A DNA stretch of 64,000 nucleotides from Hypomesus transpacificus (GCF_021917145.1 NC_061061.1:14919705-14983704), one strand, 5' to 3'. Positions 46,401-59,106 are shown, counted from the stretch's first letter. Translations and numbers: made by a program. Notes: generated from the letters alone by a model not told the origin.

Positions 46401-47266
46401 CTCTTCAGCTCAGTGATGATCCTCTGGGCCACATCCCTGGTGTTGATCTCCTCTCCAGCTGCAACTCCACTTCCACCTCCCTGGGAGCTGGGCAGCATGC
46501 CCTCACAGGGCGAAGACAAGGAGGAGGACGAGGCGGAGGAGTAAGGGTGCTCCCCTGCCTTGGAAGACTGCTGACTGGGGTGGGGGTGCTGATAGTGCTG
46601 GCTGTAGATGTGAGGGTGGTGGTTGGGTGCATGCTGCTGGGACTCCATCTTGTTTAGCTGATGGCCAAGTGAAGAGTCGTTCCCAAGCCCTGGCGGGGAC
46701 ATGTCCCGACCAAAGTCCGCCGTCCGGCAGAAGATGTTTCCACCATGGACCTCATAGCTGCTTGGAAGCATCTGGCCAGGGTTGCCATTTGGGCTGTTTC
46801 CCAAGCTGCCATAGCCGTGCATTGGAGTACCCAAGCCAGAGCCTGTGGAAGGTGGGGAGAGGCTTTGTGCCATTGCCAGATCCTTGCCATAGGGGTTGTA
46901 GAAGTTGCCGCCAAGGCCTCTGTCCTCGCGCATAAGAGTAAAGCTCCCAATGACGTTGCTGACCGGAAGGCAGGGATGATGGTGGTGGTGATGGTGAAAT
47001 TTGTCATCGAAGGGCTGCAAGGGAGTAAGGGTGGTGTACGTGCTGCCACAGCTAGACGGAGCGTCGCCTCCATAGCCCAGCGCAGACATGGAGTGGTCGA
47101 AGCCTGGAGGTCGGTGCTCAGGCTCCAGGGACATGGAAGGGCCCCCGAGGGAGGGCCTGGGGAACGCTGCTGAAAGGTCCCTTGAATGCAGTATAGCCCT
47201 GCCATCTTGGCTATGTGCAAGCTCAGAGTGGCTGTGGATGGACATCTCCCCTAGACTTCCATCCAT
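40417..47266 (-). CDS. ONECUT-family cut-homeodomain transcription factor
   Basis: A nuclear DNA-binding protein of the HNF6/ONECUT family, which controls neural, liver and pancreas genes in vertebrates. Two coding exons: 46216-47266 and 40417-40727, joined in phase 1 (ends GAGG, resumes CTTGCAAACGG), giving 453 residues. The N-terminal part has the family blocks STYTTLTPLQP (76-86), a seven-His run (91-97) and GSFTLMREDRGL (107-118). The cut domain is about 272-352 (EEINTRDVAQRIITELKRYS.. SQGTLSDLLRNPKPW). The homeodomain is about 367-426, with the ONECUT-specific VSNFFMNARRR (Phe48 and Met50 in place of Trp and Gln). The C-terminus is Ser-rich. It is shorter and more divergent in the N-terminus than ONECUT1-3, and most like the fish onecut-like gene (onecutl), so I leave the symbol blank. 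It converges with ctss. Confidence 0.92.
42437..42473. repeat. Perfect 11-bp inverted repeat in onecut intron
   Basis: TAAGCAGACAT at 42437-42447 pairs with ATGTCTGCTTA at 42463-42473 around a 15-base loop holding CATTGATTGG. Confidence 0.7.
43474..43490. promoter_or_regulatory. ONECUT/HNF6-type motif in onecut intron
   Basis: AAATTATTGATTAAAT contains the TTATTGATT core of the HNF6/ONECUT consensus. Its position in the gene's own intron suggests autoregulation. Occupancy cannot be judged from sequence. Confidence 0.35.
44508..44542. repeat. (TG)n microsatellite followed by G run
   Basis: About 13 TG units (44508-44533) run into ten G residues. Noncoding, inside the onecut intron. Confidence 0.85.
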
Positions 47267-48110
47267 TTTCTAATTCGATAAGATTATCTTTTTTGTTCTT
47301 ATTTGTTCTTTTCACTATTATTTTCTGGATGGTCCTTCCCCTTTCATGCACGACTATGGATTTATTGATTTCAGAAAAAAATGATTTCCGTGCTTATGGT
47401 GCGCCTTAATTATTTATCTGATAAACTTTAGTGTCAAAGCTCCCTCAAACTCCGGGACATTGAGTGAGTAGAAGATTAAGTAAAATCAACAATCACATTA
47501 TCTTTGTGCAACAACACACTTGCTTCCCCCGAGGTCCTCGATATAATCGTTGTTTTTGTGCCTACAGGAGACAACACAATAGGTTTATGAATTTGTATTG
47601 GTATATACTCACCATTGAAATAATAACCATATTGCAAAGTTGTCATATTTCATTGCAAATCATAATTATCATACTGATCACTGTATTCGAAAAGAGAGGA
47701 GCAATTGCTCCGAGAGCACACAAACAAAACATCCATCGTGATGAATGCTATAGCCAGAAATTGCGAGAGTGTATCTACAGTTACATGTTTGTCTCATGCA
47801 AAGTTCTGAATAAAGGACTTTCGCGCATGCTATGTTTAAGACAAATACGTCAGGCTTGCATGCCTCTCAACGTAAAACAGGCAACGAAAGATGCTCTTCG
47901 ATATATATGCGAACGTTTCAACGTTACAATCATAACATTTAACGGTAAAGTGGTGTTTTAATTGTAGCATTCTCACCTTTTTAAACCCTTATCTGAGCGC
48001 ATTCGAGGTTGTGGTCGGTCCACATCTCTCCGATTGTGTCGCTTGTCTCCGGTCAACCAACCTCTCCGCGCAGTATCATACGATTGGTAATGTATAAAGA
48101 GACGCTTATT
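47267..48110 (-). promoter_or_regulatory. onecut 5'UTR and promoter region
   Basis: This lies immediately upstream of the onecut ATG on the minus strand. A donor-like AAAG/GTGAGA with its last exon base at 47977 hints at an upstream noncoding exon, but no strong acceptor precedes the ATG, so a continuous 5'UTR is equally possible. CpG and CG-containing words are more frequent here than in the flanks. A 165-codon open frame on the plus strand (47464-47961) is judged spurious. Confidence 0.35.
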
Positions 48111-51100
48111 CAAGGAAAAGCCAAATAATTGGCGATGAGCTAAACGTATTTTCTTGTCCTTTTGTCTTATTTCTACGGTGAAACGTATAGCTTTAGCCGT
48201 ACTGTTTTTTACCTAGCAGCTATCCTTTTCTTTCATTATCTCGTGAGATTTTCCTCCACCTCTTCCCTCAGCCTGCCACTTCATCGATTTCACCACGAAC
48301 TCTTTCTCTTCTCTTCCTCCCCCCTCTCCCACTCGCTCCTTTCAGTACGTCACAAGCTTAAAATCTGACAGATGTGCAATGAAATTCCAACTCCAATTAA
48401 CCCTTTCGCTTCGGCCAACGTCTCTAGGGAGGGTGTTGGGTTTGACCAACGAGGTGAAGACAACCCCTTTCTCACAACCCCAAAGTTAAGCCTTTTTATC
48501 TAATAGCATGCAGAGCTTATGAATTATGTGAGCGTGCGATTCCTGGCCACAGCTGAATTTTAACATTTGCCTCACTTGATTACCCACTACAAATGTGTGT
48601 GTGTGTGTGTAATGCTGCAAAACTGATGTCGTTTTGTTCACCCAAAAGTGCCCTCAAATAACAATTCCCCGTAGCCTACATTTTATCATCTGTAGCCTAC
48701 TGCAATTAAATTTATTATGCCTCTTGCAACGTCTATTATTAAATTTGATATGTATATTTTATTTTAGCATTACTATAGTGATTATGATTGTCTGACATTT
48801 ATTAAGGAATGCTATAGGTTATGTTATAACTGTTGTTATTTTATGAGCCATTACAAAAAGTGTAGGCTATTATTCAATTATGAGATTCACAGCACTGGTT
48901 TATTTAGCTACTGTAAGAAATATATAGGCCACATTTAACATAGGCCTATAATGTTGCAAGGAGATTAAATTCCCTACATAAAATATCTAAGAAAAACAGT
49001 AAATGTTTCCCCTCAAAATGTAGGCTACAGATGTCACCGAAATATAGCCTAGGTTAAGTTCCACCCTTAGGTATTGTCAAGTAGGTAACATGCTCGTAAT
49101 TCATTTAGGTAACCTCTTCATCAGCACTCCACCCACGGTTGAATAGGCCTATTGACAGGAGATTGTGCACTTCAGTCTTAAGTCCCTCAACAATATCAAT
49201 GAGGTCATTCGTTTAAAAGCGACCTTTTTAAATAAGATACTCAACCTATAGAAAATTCAGCTTTAGCTTTTCATTTAACACAGCACTTAACCTACTGTAG
49301 GCCGCTCGGTGTGTGTGACCGTGTAGATCAGGGATAGGGAGATTTGGGAGTTGAGAGAAGATCTAGTTGATACTTGGCATACTAATCATATATAACTGTC
49401 AGTTTAATTTTCAGAGATGAGCAATTCTAGCGTTTGAAAAAATTCCGTGTGCGGTGTGGGACCGCTGCCTTCCCGGAGCAGATGCTGCCCTATCGATCCG
49501 CGCCGCCAAAGCCAGGATGGAAAGATACATGTATGGATAGCAAGTAGCTTGAGGTAAAATGGTCAGCAGCTACAGAGCGAAAATAAGAGGTCTTTTTAGG
49601 AGGTTGAGGTGAAAGTTCACCTTCTGTGGTTGAAAATCAGAGTTATCCTTAAACTGCCGACGTGGAGTGTGACACACAACTTTAGGATAGGCTACTTCGC
49701 TTCACAGTTATTAAATAATAACTTAATAAACAGAAACTCACAGCCTTAACCTAGTAGGCTATTGTAAAATAAATAAATAAATATTCACCAGCTCCTATAC
49801 ATCAGTGGTCTGAACCCACAATCCCAATAAATAGGTTGATGCATTAAATAGGCCTAAATAAATAATTAAATAATAAAAAAATCACTGTCATGCAAACACC
49901 AGGCAAGTAAAATGTTGAGTTCGTGAAAACCATTGAATAAAACATAATTTGTAATTATGTTGTTAGGATAAGAATTTCACTGGGATAACTGTGAAAATCG
50001 AAGTTTATTCCTGCAATGACCTCTACCAGATTTCTGAGAGAAGTGCGTTTGAGCGCCACTCTAAAGAAGCGTAACTGCTTCGTCTGGTTTAATAATATGC
50101 TTTCATTTAGGGTAGGCCGAGTGATTTAATATGCAGTCGATTTAATTATTCATAGTCTTTGAATTCCCCCAAAACATTACCTATGTAGGCTACCTTGGTG
50201 GAAAAACATAGGCCCCTAAACAAAAACACTGGTATCCGCTACTCTATCTCTAGTCTATACGTTTACTGCAGTAGGCCTATCCTCATAGGATATAGTAGGG
50301 CCTACAGAATTCAGAAACTTTCTATAAGTCTTGTTTGGCAAACGGAATAGACTATAGGGCCTACCACACACGCTGAACCTCATACACACACACATACACA
50401 TTCCTTATAAGTCAATTACCGTTGACTTTCCTGCTGTCAAAACCAGGCCACTTTTTCTATGACTTGAATGATTTTATAATGGCCTTTTACCGTAATGCAC
50501 AACGATCAGTCTGAATTACGATGAAAGAGTTGTAGAGGACCTAATTTCCTCATCCGTTGTCTGAACAATTTCGGATCATAAAAACTCTGCAAATGGAAAG
50601 CCTATATTGAAAATACTTCCCACGATGTACAGTTATTAAGGAAACAGTTGAAAACAGACAAAGGAAAAACGTTTATTTTTATTTCAGCATTTGACATTTA
50701 TAAAACGTCCTCTAACACGTTGTAAACAAACAATCCATGGCAGCATTCAGACAATACAACAACAAACATACAACAAACACTATTCAATTTAAACAAAACA
50801 ACTGGCAGATGTGCAGTAAAGGGCCTATAGTCTGAACCTAATTTCGGATAACAAAAGTGAGTTCATACACTAGAATAAAAAAATACTTCATGAACTAAGT
50901 ACTGAAGTGTTTTAGATATAGGCTGCATAGCCATTGAGTAGGCTAGTTTGACTGGCTTTGTTTAGGGGAATTTGCAGGTAGGCAAATTTGAAAATGTATA
51001 TGCGAAATGTAGGTTATTGTCTGAAGTGAGAATCTAGACGTAAAAAAGGTGTGCTCACAGACGGCATTATCGAAATGTTGTAATAAACAGTTTTTGACTT

Positions 51101-52330
51101 TTTTCAAACTTCAAACAATAGGCTGCTATTTTAATTTTTGAATCATAATTTTATTGATTGACTGTCATATTCGACTGTCAATGGAGGGATAAAACGTTTT
51201 TAAAAGATGAAATGTAACTAATCTTTGGAAGCCTTGACCACAGCCATGAATTGCCTATTTGTTTTATTTTTCCTCAATCAGTTTGTACAAGACACTGTCA
51301 TTTTACAAATTAATTGTATTTTAGCCAAAATCTTGTTGTTTTTTGTTTTGTTTTTAAACTCACAAACTGTGTATTTCTTTTTTTTTAAGTTTTCCCAAAT
51401 AACATGCTTGTTAAAATCCGTTTAGGCGTATCACTCTCACAATTAGAAAATACATTACACATTTGAATCAGAGTAGGCCTACAACTTTAAACAACAAAAT
51501 TAGGTAATGTTGGTTCGTTTAAAGTCGTCATATGTATTTTGAGAATCGTCTATTAAGCAGTTCCTTACAATCTAAACTTTCTGAAAAAGTTGAGGCTATA
51601 CAGAGGGGTCTACATTAGTTTGTTGGGACGCATCCACTCCAGTTCAATTGGGTTGTTCAATAACAAATTAGGTAATTGAATAACAGGAATAGCCTACATT
51701 TCTCTTTAGACTGCAGTATACCTTTTGGATTTTTCGAATTGATCCTGTGCCAGAATAACCGCAAATGAGACACGCTAAAGAGTTCTGGCAAGAATAACTT
51801 GTATCGGTTTAAATGGCCCACCTTTTTGTAGGCCAACACAGGCTACATGAATCAATCAGTTGGTCTATGAATCAGTTATTTACCTTACAGGTCAAAATAT
51901 CCAACAGGGTATACTGTGCATGTCTGAGCATCTATATGTATGCTGGCGGTTAAAGTGTGGCAAACGCTGTAAAATCATATCTTGAGAGATAGGAAATTCA
52001 CTCGAAATCTTTCATTTTCCATGCTACTGAAATTTTCGATGAAATATCCTCTTGACTCCAGAGGTAATATTTAATTAAAACCTATTACCTGTAACTGCAG
52101 GAACAGGCTATTATGTAAAGATTTTAATTCAAAATTCTATTTAATTATTTGATTTTACAAGACCAAGAGAGAGCCCATTTTATAAAAACTTGCTGATGTA
52201 AACGAAAACGGATATTAGACAGATTTTTGTATTTCTTTAAAAACAATGTAATGGTCATTGGACGGTGTATTTTGTCTTTTTTCTTTTGGGAATGTGGGTT
52301 TGTGTTTGCAAGTTATCCAGCAATCCAACT
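48111..52330. other. Upstream onecut flank rich in TAGGCCTA / TAGCCTAC words
   Basis: No gene is supported. The stretch is AT-rich and contains five exact TAGGCCTA palindromes (48941, 49144, 49849, 50272, 51474) plus many GTAGGCTA / TAGCCTAC variants. A short GT repeat lies at about 48594-48610. A CpG-richer patch at about 49440-49520 contains CTATCGATCC. Confidence 0.6.
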
Positions 52331-52336
52331 ATTGTA

Positions 52337-52402
52337 TTGTGTTTGTGTGTGTGTTTGTGTGTGCGTGTGTTTATGTGTGTGTGCGCGCGTGTGCATGCGT
52401 GC
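52337..52402. repeat. Imperfect (TG)n / (CG) alternating purine-pyrimidine tract
   Basis: Mostly TG with TTTG, CG and CATG interruptions, including GTGCGCGCGTGTGCATGCGT. The alternating pattern could adopt Z-DNA. Confidence 0.75.
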
Positions 52403-53256
52403 AGGAGTGAGATTGAATGACTAAATGCGCGTGCATGTCAATCGATACGATCACATTAAATATGCGTTTGTTTGTGCCAAACTATTTCCCATGTAATAAT
52501 TTAAATAACGCCTCACTATTATTAGCTGGAATAATTACAGTCTACATTCTCTATGTTAATGACATTAGTTTATTACTTGAGCTCCTTGCTAATACGAGAG
52601 AACATTTGTTAATTTATGCAATGCTGTGCTTTAGGTGTCTTTAAAAGTCAAGAGGTTATGCAAACTTCGGAAAACATTTTTGTTGTTGTTGATGGACTGA
52701 AGCTGTTCTGGATTTATAGTTTTACAACGCAACATAACATCTGGACTTAAGGCTGAGAACATAGCCTGCTGTAATTTTGTTTCTAGCTGAATATTTTGAG
52801 TCAAATTTGATCGAATATTGATGTACAGTACAGATATCCAGTATCAGAACGCAGGCCTTGTTGTTTTGTTGATAATTAATTGCATCATATTAATAATGGC
52901 TCATTATTGGCTGTTTGTTCTGGTGCTCTTGTGCCCAGTTTGATCTGCTTTGTGACTGGATAGCTGATAAGATACATAGCTACTGTACAGACTGTCAATT
53001 GGGGCATACAAACACCTAAATTAATTATCTAATGTCAGTGTTAGCAGTCAAAGCCAGGACGAATTGTAAAACAACCATTGTTTCTTAGATTTGAATAAGT
53101 TGAGCATTTTTTTAAATTATTGGCTATAGCAGAATATTTTGTATCTATACCTCTATTGAAAGCAACAGCATGTGGAGCTATGTATTCGAAAGATATCCAC
53201 ATCCTGCCAGTGCTTATGAAATGTCCTCCCTCTCCCTCCTGCTGTTTTTCTTTGAA

Positions 53257-53342
53257 ACACATTTGTACACACACAGACAAACAGACACACTCACACATAC
53301 ACACACACAAAAATACACATATAAATACACACACACGCACAG
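53257..53342. repeat. Imperfect (CA)n tract
   Basis: CA-rich sequence with AGA and ATA interruptions. It accounts for the chance open frames on both strands here. Confidence 0.75.
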
Positions 53343-54033
53343 CATCTTAGCGTACGCCTCTACCCACCCCTTTCTCAACCCCCTTGCTTGCCCTCCACAC
53401 CTTTCAGTCCCACTTGGAATCAAAACCCTTTCCTTAAAAATATCTAAAACCATCTTTGGAATTCCCTACGCACGCACACGTTCCTTAACAATGTATGACC
53501 ATTTGCCATTTTGCATTACAAATACCATTTACACAACATCTCCATATTGATTAGTGACATACGTACTGTTCTATTTTCTGTTATGGTAATGAAAGCCTTG
53601 CCTCGGCCTGTGCCACTCGCCAGTGCGAGTGTATGCATCTCTCCCGGAAGGAGACAGTCAGCCACTCTCAAAGACAGTCTTTCCCCAGCTCAGTGCTGTC
53701 CAGCCAGTGCTAGTGGGGATTTCGAGCCGGTAGGGTTGCTCTCGTCTATTTGCCTGTCAGGTCAGCCCCTGCCGTATCCATATACCCCTCCTCTAGGCTG
53801 CAGCCTCGCCTTGTAGCCTCCAAGCTTCTCTCTCCACTTCTCCAATTACTCCTTGATTTTCTCTTCTTCGTTCTCCGTTTAAATCCTTCCTGCATCCTTT
53901 GCTGCAGCTCTTTCTCCCGGCTTGTGGAGAGGCTCCTCTCTATTGGAGCTGCAAATGTGTGTCTTGCTTCTGCCGACCGATTCGCTCTCTCTCCCTTCTC
54001 TCTTTAATCAGCATGTTAATAAGAAAGGTAACT

Positions 54034-54070
54034 AATCAATACATTCAATGGCCTGGTCTGGCGATTGATA
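54034..54070. promoter_or_regulatory. Convergent pair of ONECUT-type sites
   Basis: AATCAATA at 54034-54041 and GATTGATA at 54063-54070 are opposite-strand matches to the HNF6/ONECUT core. They are 21 bases apart, about 6.8 kb upstream of the onecut ATG. Confidence 0.3.
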
Positions 54071-54107
54071 CCATCTCATCCACCCCCTTCACTCTCCCTA
54101 GGCTTAA

Positions 54108-54170
54108 CACACAGACACAGACACACACAAGCACACCACACACACACATAAAAACAAATAAACACACAAA
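54108..54170. repeat. (CA)n tract with interruptions
   Basis: Runs of CA broken by AGACAG and GCAC. Noncoding. Confidence 0.75.
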
Positions 54171-55937
54171 GTTCAAGCACTATACATGGGCCCTCTTTAG
54201 TAATTGCAATGGATGATCATTTTCAAACTGTTTAGGGCAAATTTGTCACATCAATCTAATTACCGAGAGTGAAAAGCTCAACTCAATTTGCTTCCACAGT
54301 CGCTTCTGTCCTACTCCTTTCTGTCCAAGAACTTGAGCTCTTCATGTCCATAGCCCTTAACTCTATACCCCTTGATTTTTTAGTAGTGGTGGTGGTGTTA
54401 CAGTTATTTGATTATTCGGGCAGTGAGGTTCACAGAATCCTGAAGGCAGAAAAAGGTTAGTCCCAATAGGAATAGAAATGTTTAAGAGAAACATACTTTC
54501 ACAGCTCAGGGCTTGGAAACTAAGAGTAAAGAAAGAGCACTTTGCCTCACACCAAAGCAAATACATACACACATTCCTCCAACCCCTGATATTATTAATA
54601 GAATGGGAAGGGGAGATGTTTCTACCCTCCTCAGGACATGGATTCTAACCCAGGAATAAAAACAGTCTGTGTTTCTACAGGCAGACATGAGAGACATGGC
54701 AGTGGATGAAGGGAAATTCTTCATACAGAGAGAACACAGACACAGTTACAATGCAAGGTGGCCTTTTAAGGCCGCCTGCATGGGATCCCCTATCTGACCT
54801 TAACCCAGTGTGGTTTTGCCTTCTGGTAAGTTCTCTGCTCAGCCAAAAGTGATGTAGATCCTTTTACATTTGCCAGTGGTTTTATTTTTCCCCTTGTTGG
54901 TCCTCCATATCATTTTACCATCTCACAATGAACGATCAATATGTACAAAAAATTCAAAGGCATCTAATATTTTATATATTGTATAATGTAGATCATCGTT
55001 TGTTTGTTACTCTACATCGCATTTATGGATCACAATATTGTTTTGTGATTTCAATCAACATTTTACGCCACACTGATTACAACACTGGTGAGCCATCACC
55101 AGTTATCAATGGTGATCTTGAAAGAAACTATGGAATTTTAGTTAAAAAAAATCTAAAAAAGTGCTATAATTTTGTGTGCATTGCATTAGAATGAGAATTG
55201 TTTTTCTTTTGAAGGATCTTTAAAGTTTGCTCTTCAGAGGTCTGGTAAATCATAGTATTTGAGACTATGGAAATCTGAAAAAAGGTTCCAATTGAAAGTA
55301 TATGTTTGCCAACTACATATTTTCTAACCTTGGTGAGTGGTATTTTCAATTGCATTGCACTATGCTGGACAAACTGTCCCTTCTAAGGACTGTTACCAAT
55401 TGCTTCAGACTTCAATACTATCTTTACTCTTTAGTCAATATAGACTATATAGGTTGGTAGAGTCCTTTTTCTCAATGGTGTGTGATGAGAGAACGCACAT
55501 AAATATTGTATTGGTAATATGTTTGTATATTGTATGTTTGTGTGTAGGCAATATGTGCCTCAGCCATGTTGACATTTCTTATTTGGTGGTTTGAATATGT
55601 TTCACAAAATTTACAGTACAGTGCATTACATTTCATATTCAGTTGATTTCAGCATTATTTAAAGCAATTGCCGCATATCACTACGTGATTCCACTAAAGT
55701 ATTCGATTACTTCTCTTTTTCTATGACAAATGCATGTGTATCTCCCTACAGCCCAAGGTCCAGTTTCTCTGCATTATCTGCATGTCCAAGGCGTCCCGGG
55801 GGAGTTTAGAATGACCACTGGCCCTGTTGACCCTCAGCTCCGCTGTCACCCTTCATCACCCCCTTCTCCATCCTGGATGGTGTGGTCACCTAGCAACAGG
55901 GCCAAGGTTCGCGGCTCATGGACCAGAGGCTATTGGG

Positions 55938-55950
55938 AAATCAATCGATA
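55938..55950. promoter_or_regulatory. ONECUT-type motif AAATCAATCGATA
   Basis: Combines the two classic HNF6/ONECUT cores, ATCAAT and ATCGAT, in one 13-base match. It is embedded in a stretch of balanced composition (55750-55970) that differs from the AT-rich surroundings and could be a conserved element. Confidence 0.35.
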
Positions 55951-56926
55951 CACCTCGGACGAACCTCGCTCAGGCTCCCCTCCCTTCCCCCCCCTCCCTT
56001 TCTCCCAACCTTTTCCCCTCCCCCTTGTTGTGGCCAAATGTAGACGATGCAGTTCTCAATGTTCCACACCTCGCTCTTTAAGCATATGCTGTTACAGGAT
56101 AAGAAATGCCTGTGCTTGCCAAGGGCCTCTGACTTAAGTGCTGATGTATCTATGCTGTCAACAAGCCTCCATTTTAACCAATGTTTGGAGTGAGAGGTGG
56201 AGGAAAGGAAATTAATCAAATATCAAAGTAGGATCCTTTTGCTTTTCTTTCTGTGTCTGTCTGCTTGCCAGAGGTGTGTACAGGAATTGAAGAAAGCAGT
56301 GGTGCAAGATCGTGTACACATGTATCGTGTGCAATTGAGCAATTGTGAAAGTAACATCTAACCACCTGAAGACATCTGTTGTATTTCACATGTGAATCAA
56401 ATTAGTTACACAAAGATCCATTTCTTAAACAACACAAACAATTATTGAATTTTCTGAATCCAGATTTAATAGGTGCTATAGTATGTACTGCACAGCAAAA
56501 CAGACACCTTTACCAGAACCTCTATTTATTATGGAGGTCCCCTAACCTTTACAATCAGGAATGGGTCAGCAATGAGCTTTGATGCTCTTTAGCCGTGTTG
56601 TAAGGATGAGAATGAAAATCTTTAACAATTGAAGATAAAATGGTGTATTACAGGGGAAGGATGCAGTGGTTTGAGGATTATGGGTAAGGTTGTGGTGACT
56701 CATCTCAGTTCATCTCCTTCCCTCGATCAAATCCATCAAACTGAATGGTAGGCTATGCAAAATCTGTCCATATGGGCTGAGTTACTTCCATGCACTTTTT
56801 TTTCTCAATTTGTCATCTCACCAGCAAACAAACTGAACTTTTTGAAACAGATTTCTTTTTTTTGCGCCATTTCTTGTTTTTAACCTGAAGCACTGAGATT
56901 TTTTGCTAAATATGAAGTGCATTATA

Positions 56927-56957
56927 AATATTATTATCATTATTATTATTATTATTA
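56927..56957. repeat. (TTA)n trinucleotide repeat
   Basis: About nine TTA units with one TCA interruption. Noncoding. Confidence 0.8.
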
Positions 56958-57485
56958 TGAACTGATAGTTAAGAGTGAACAAGATTTCTTCAGTGTTTTT
57001 TCTCTCCTGTTAGACATGTTACTTTGTCTTCTCAGAGGATTTAGGTGGGATACTGAGTTGATTTTTGGGAAGCTCAGAAATTCTGGGATCCTTATTACAA
57101 AAGTGGACACACAAACAAAATAGTTTCTCTCTCTTTGATTTGATTGATGCAGAAACAGAAATCATTAAGGAGAACCTAGTATTTAGAGATGAGTATCAAA
57201 ACATTAAACTTAACGTGTTAGTGGACAGCTGCAATGTTGACCTTTTAGAGTTTCTCTGAAGATTAGAGCCAACAGCTTTCCTGACCTTTGTCGGTGGTCA
57301 ATCCTGTGATAGGAGGATGCTGCGGCAGGACACCCAGATGGCTGGCCAGCACGTGGCTGGAGGTGGGCCGTGAAATGACCCCCCAGCTGGACACTGTGGC
57401 CAGGTCACTGATCTCCAATCCCCCTTTTTTAGAGCCAGCTGCCAGCAGGGACAACACTAATGGTTGAGCCTCCCTCCCCTGACCA

Positions 57486-57486
<1 letters not shown>

Positions 57487-57519
<33 letters not shown>

Positions 57520-57520
57520 C
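57487..57520. repeat. (CT)n microsatellite
   Basis: About 34 bases of CT with one TT interruption. Confidence 0.85.
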
Positions 57521-58218
57521 CCCTTTTCCACTGGTATTTCACTGGACACCAGAGAGCCTGAAGGGGTAGTGGTGAGTGTAGAATGGGAGTGAGGGAGGCC
57601 CCTGAAATTAGAATAGGGCAGATGAGTGTGATAGCCACAAGAATGAGGCAAAGACCAAAGCATGACAAAACAAAATGAAAATAACCTTTTACAATATCAG
57701 GATCCTGTAAACTTGGGAGTGATAGTAGCCTTTAGCCCTATAGGTGAGCGAGTTCATGTGTCTCTCTCCGTCCCTGGCCAACGTCTGGGCAAGAAAGGCA
57801 CGTCTTATGAAACTGAGCAGGGGCTCTCAAGAATGTCTTTTGCTCAGCAAAAAAACTTTCCATTTGGATTTCTGCTGCTAATGTGATGCTCTCAAGGATC
57901 CCTAGTGCTCTCTGCAGTTCGATGACTTGGCATGGGCCCATCCTGCACAGGGGGAGGTATGCCTCTTCTGGGCTGGAGGCTGGCTGCCTACTGAGAGAGG
58001 GGGCTTTTGGGTTTGGTTGCCTGGAGTAATATCGATAAATCAATAGGACACACGTCACTGCGGGCCTGAGAAGCTACATGAAGCTGTCATTGATCGGCAT
58101 AAGGTGAACCGAGGGGTGGGGGGGGGTGGGGTGAGTGGGGGTTGAATGTGTTTGGGTGGTAGGGTGTGTGTTTGAGGATGAGGAGGGGGTTGACACTTGG
58201 GCTCCTCACACTGGACCC

Positions 58219-58258
58219 CCACACCAAACACACACAAACACACACACACACACACACA
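58219..58258. repeat. (CA)n microsatellite
   Basis: A CA run following a G-rich stretch with several GGGGTGGGG-type words at about 58114-58190. Confidence 0.8.
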
Positions 58259-59106
58259 ATGAGAGGGGTCAAATGTCAATGTAGTGGCCAGGAGCCCCTA
58301 AGCAACACTACTGAGCCACGTGCCCCTCAATAGCTCTCTGTCACAGTTCACAAATCAGAGGCAGCCATCGCCTCTGATGTGCTCTCTCTGTTTCTGCACA
58401 CTGCAGTGATGCTCCCTGACACACTCCTGGACCAGTGCATAGAATCCTGTTGGATAAACAGCTCTAAACATGAGGTCTAAACAGTAAGAAAACAACAACA
58501 AAAATGTTAGCGTAACTCAGTTTAAAATGATCCATTGTCCTAATTTTTATAATTCATTGTAAATATACGGTTTGTATTTGGATGTCTTGACTGCGATTCA
58601 GCAGCATTTGAAATTATTACAAGATGGGTCGAAATGTGTGGACCAAAATTAATATCATGCAGCAAAATACAGGTTGAATGATTAACAGGGCTCTTCAGGT
58701 CTCTGTGTTGTGTACATGCTTTTCTGAAACCGCTATTTCCCTCTCTTCAATGTCAGTGGCCACAGAATTGTGCAACAGAGCCACTGTAGCAAGCACATAC
58801 AAGCAATTCTCCAGCGCCCTGCATTTTCAGCAGTAGTTTCGATTGCCGATCAATAAAACAACACATGATCAACACTACCCAGATCATGATATCTATCCCC
58901 CTCACTTAGGGCAGTCAGATCCACATAGTGCTATGAGCCTGTAATTCCCTCGTTTCAAAGTGTGAGAAGTTCAATGATGCCCACAAAAGACAGACCAGGG
59001 TATTCTGACTGGGTGTCAAGTTCTCTTGACATTATGTCTGGCTTGGTTGCACCCATTTTGAACTTTCATGCTGACCGAGTGGAGAGCCTAGGCAATCCTT
59101 CCACCA

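Larger units (their letters stand above)
53343..58218. other. Far upstream onecut flank, no gene seen
   Basis: No supported exon. It contains a (CA) tract at 54108-54170, paired ONECUT-type motifs at 54034-54070, another ONECUT motif at 55938-55950, a small hairpin at 55084-55103, a (TTA)n run at about 56927-56957 and a CT run at 57487-57520. The open frames here lack splice support. Confidence 0.5.

Noticed and set aside
46627..47173. Open frames overlapping onecut exon 1 on both strands
   Set aside because: They are shadows of the ONECUT frame caused by high GC and few stops. The ONECUT frame alone carries the cut domain and family blocks.
47464..47961. 165-codon open frame on the plus strand beside the onecut start
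   Set aside because: It lies antisense to the onecut 5' region. Its composition follows AT-rich DNA, it has no recognisable domain, and it lacks splice or promoter signals of its own.
55730..56137. 135-codon plus-strand open frame
   Set aside because: A Pro/Ser-rich translation of C-rich noncoding DNA, with no splice or domain support.
57263..57457. Minus-strand open frame with protein-like look (GLEISDLATVSSWGVISRP)
   Set aside because: It opens with GTG rather than ATG, has no convincing acceptor, and no family is recognised. It was kept out of the features but could be searched against fish proteins.
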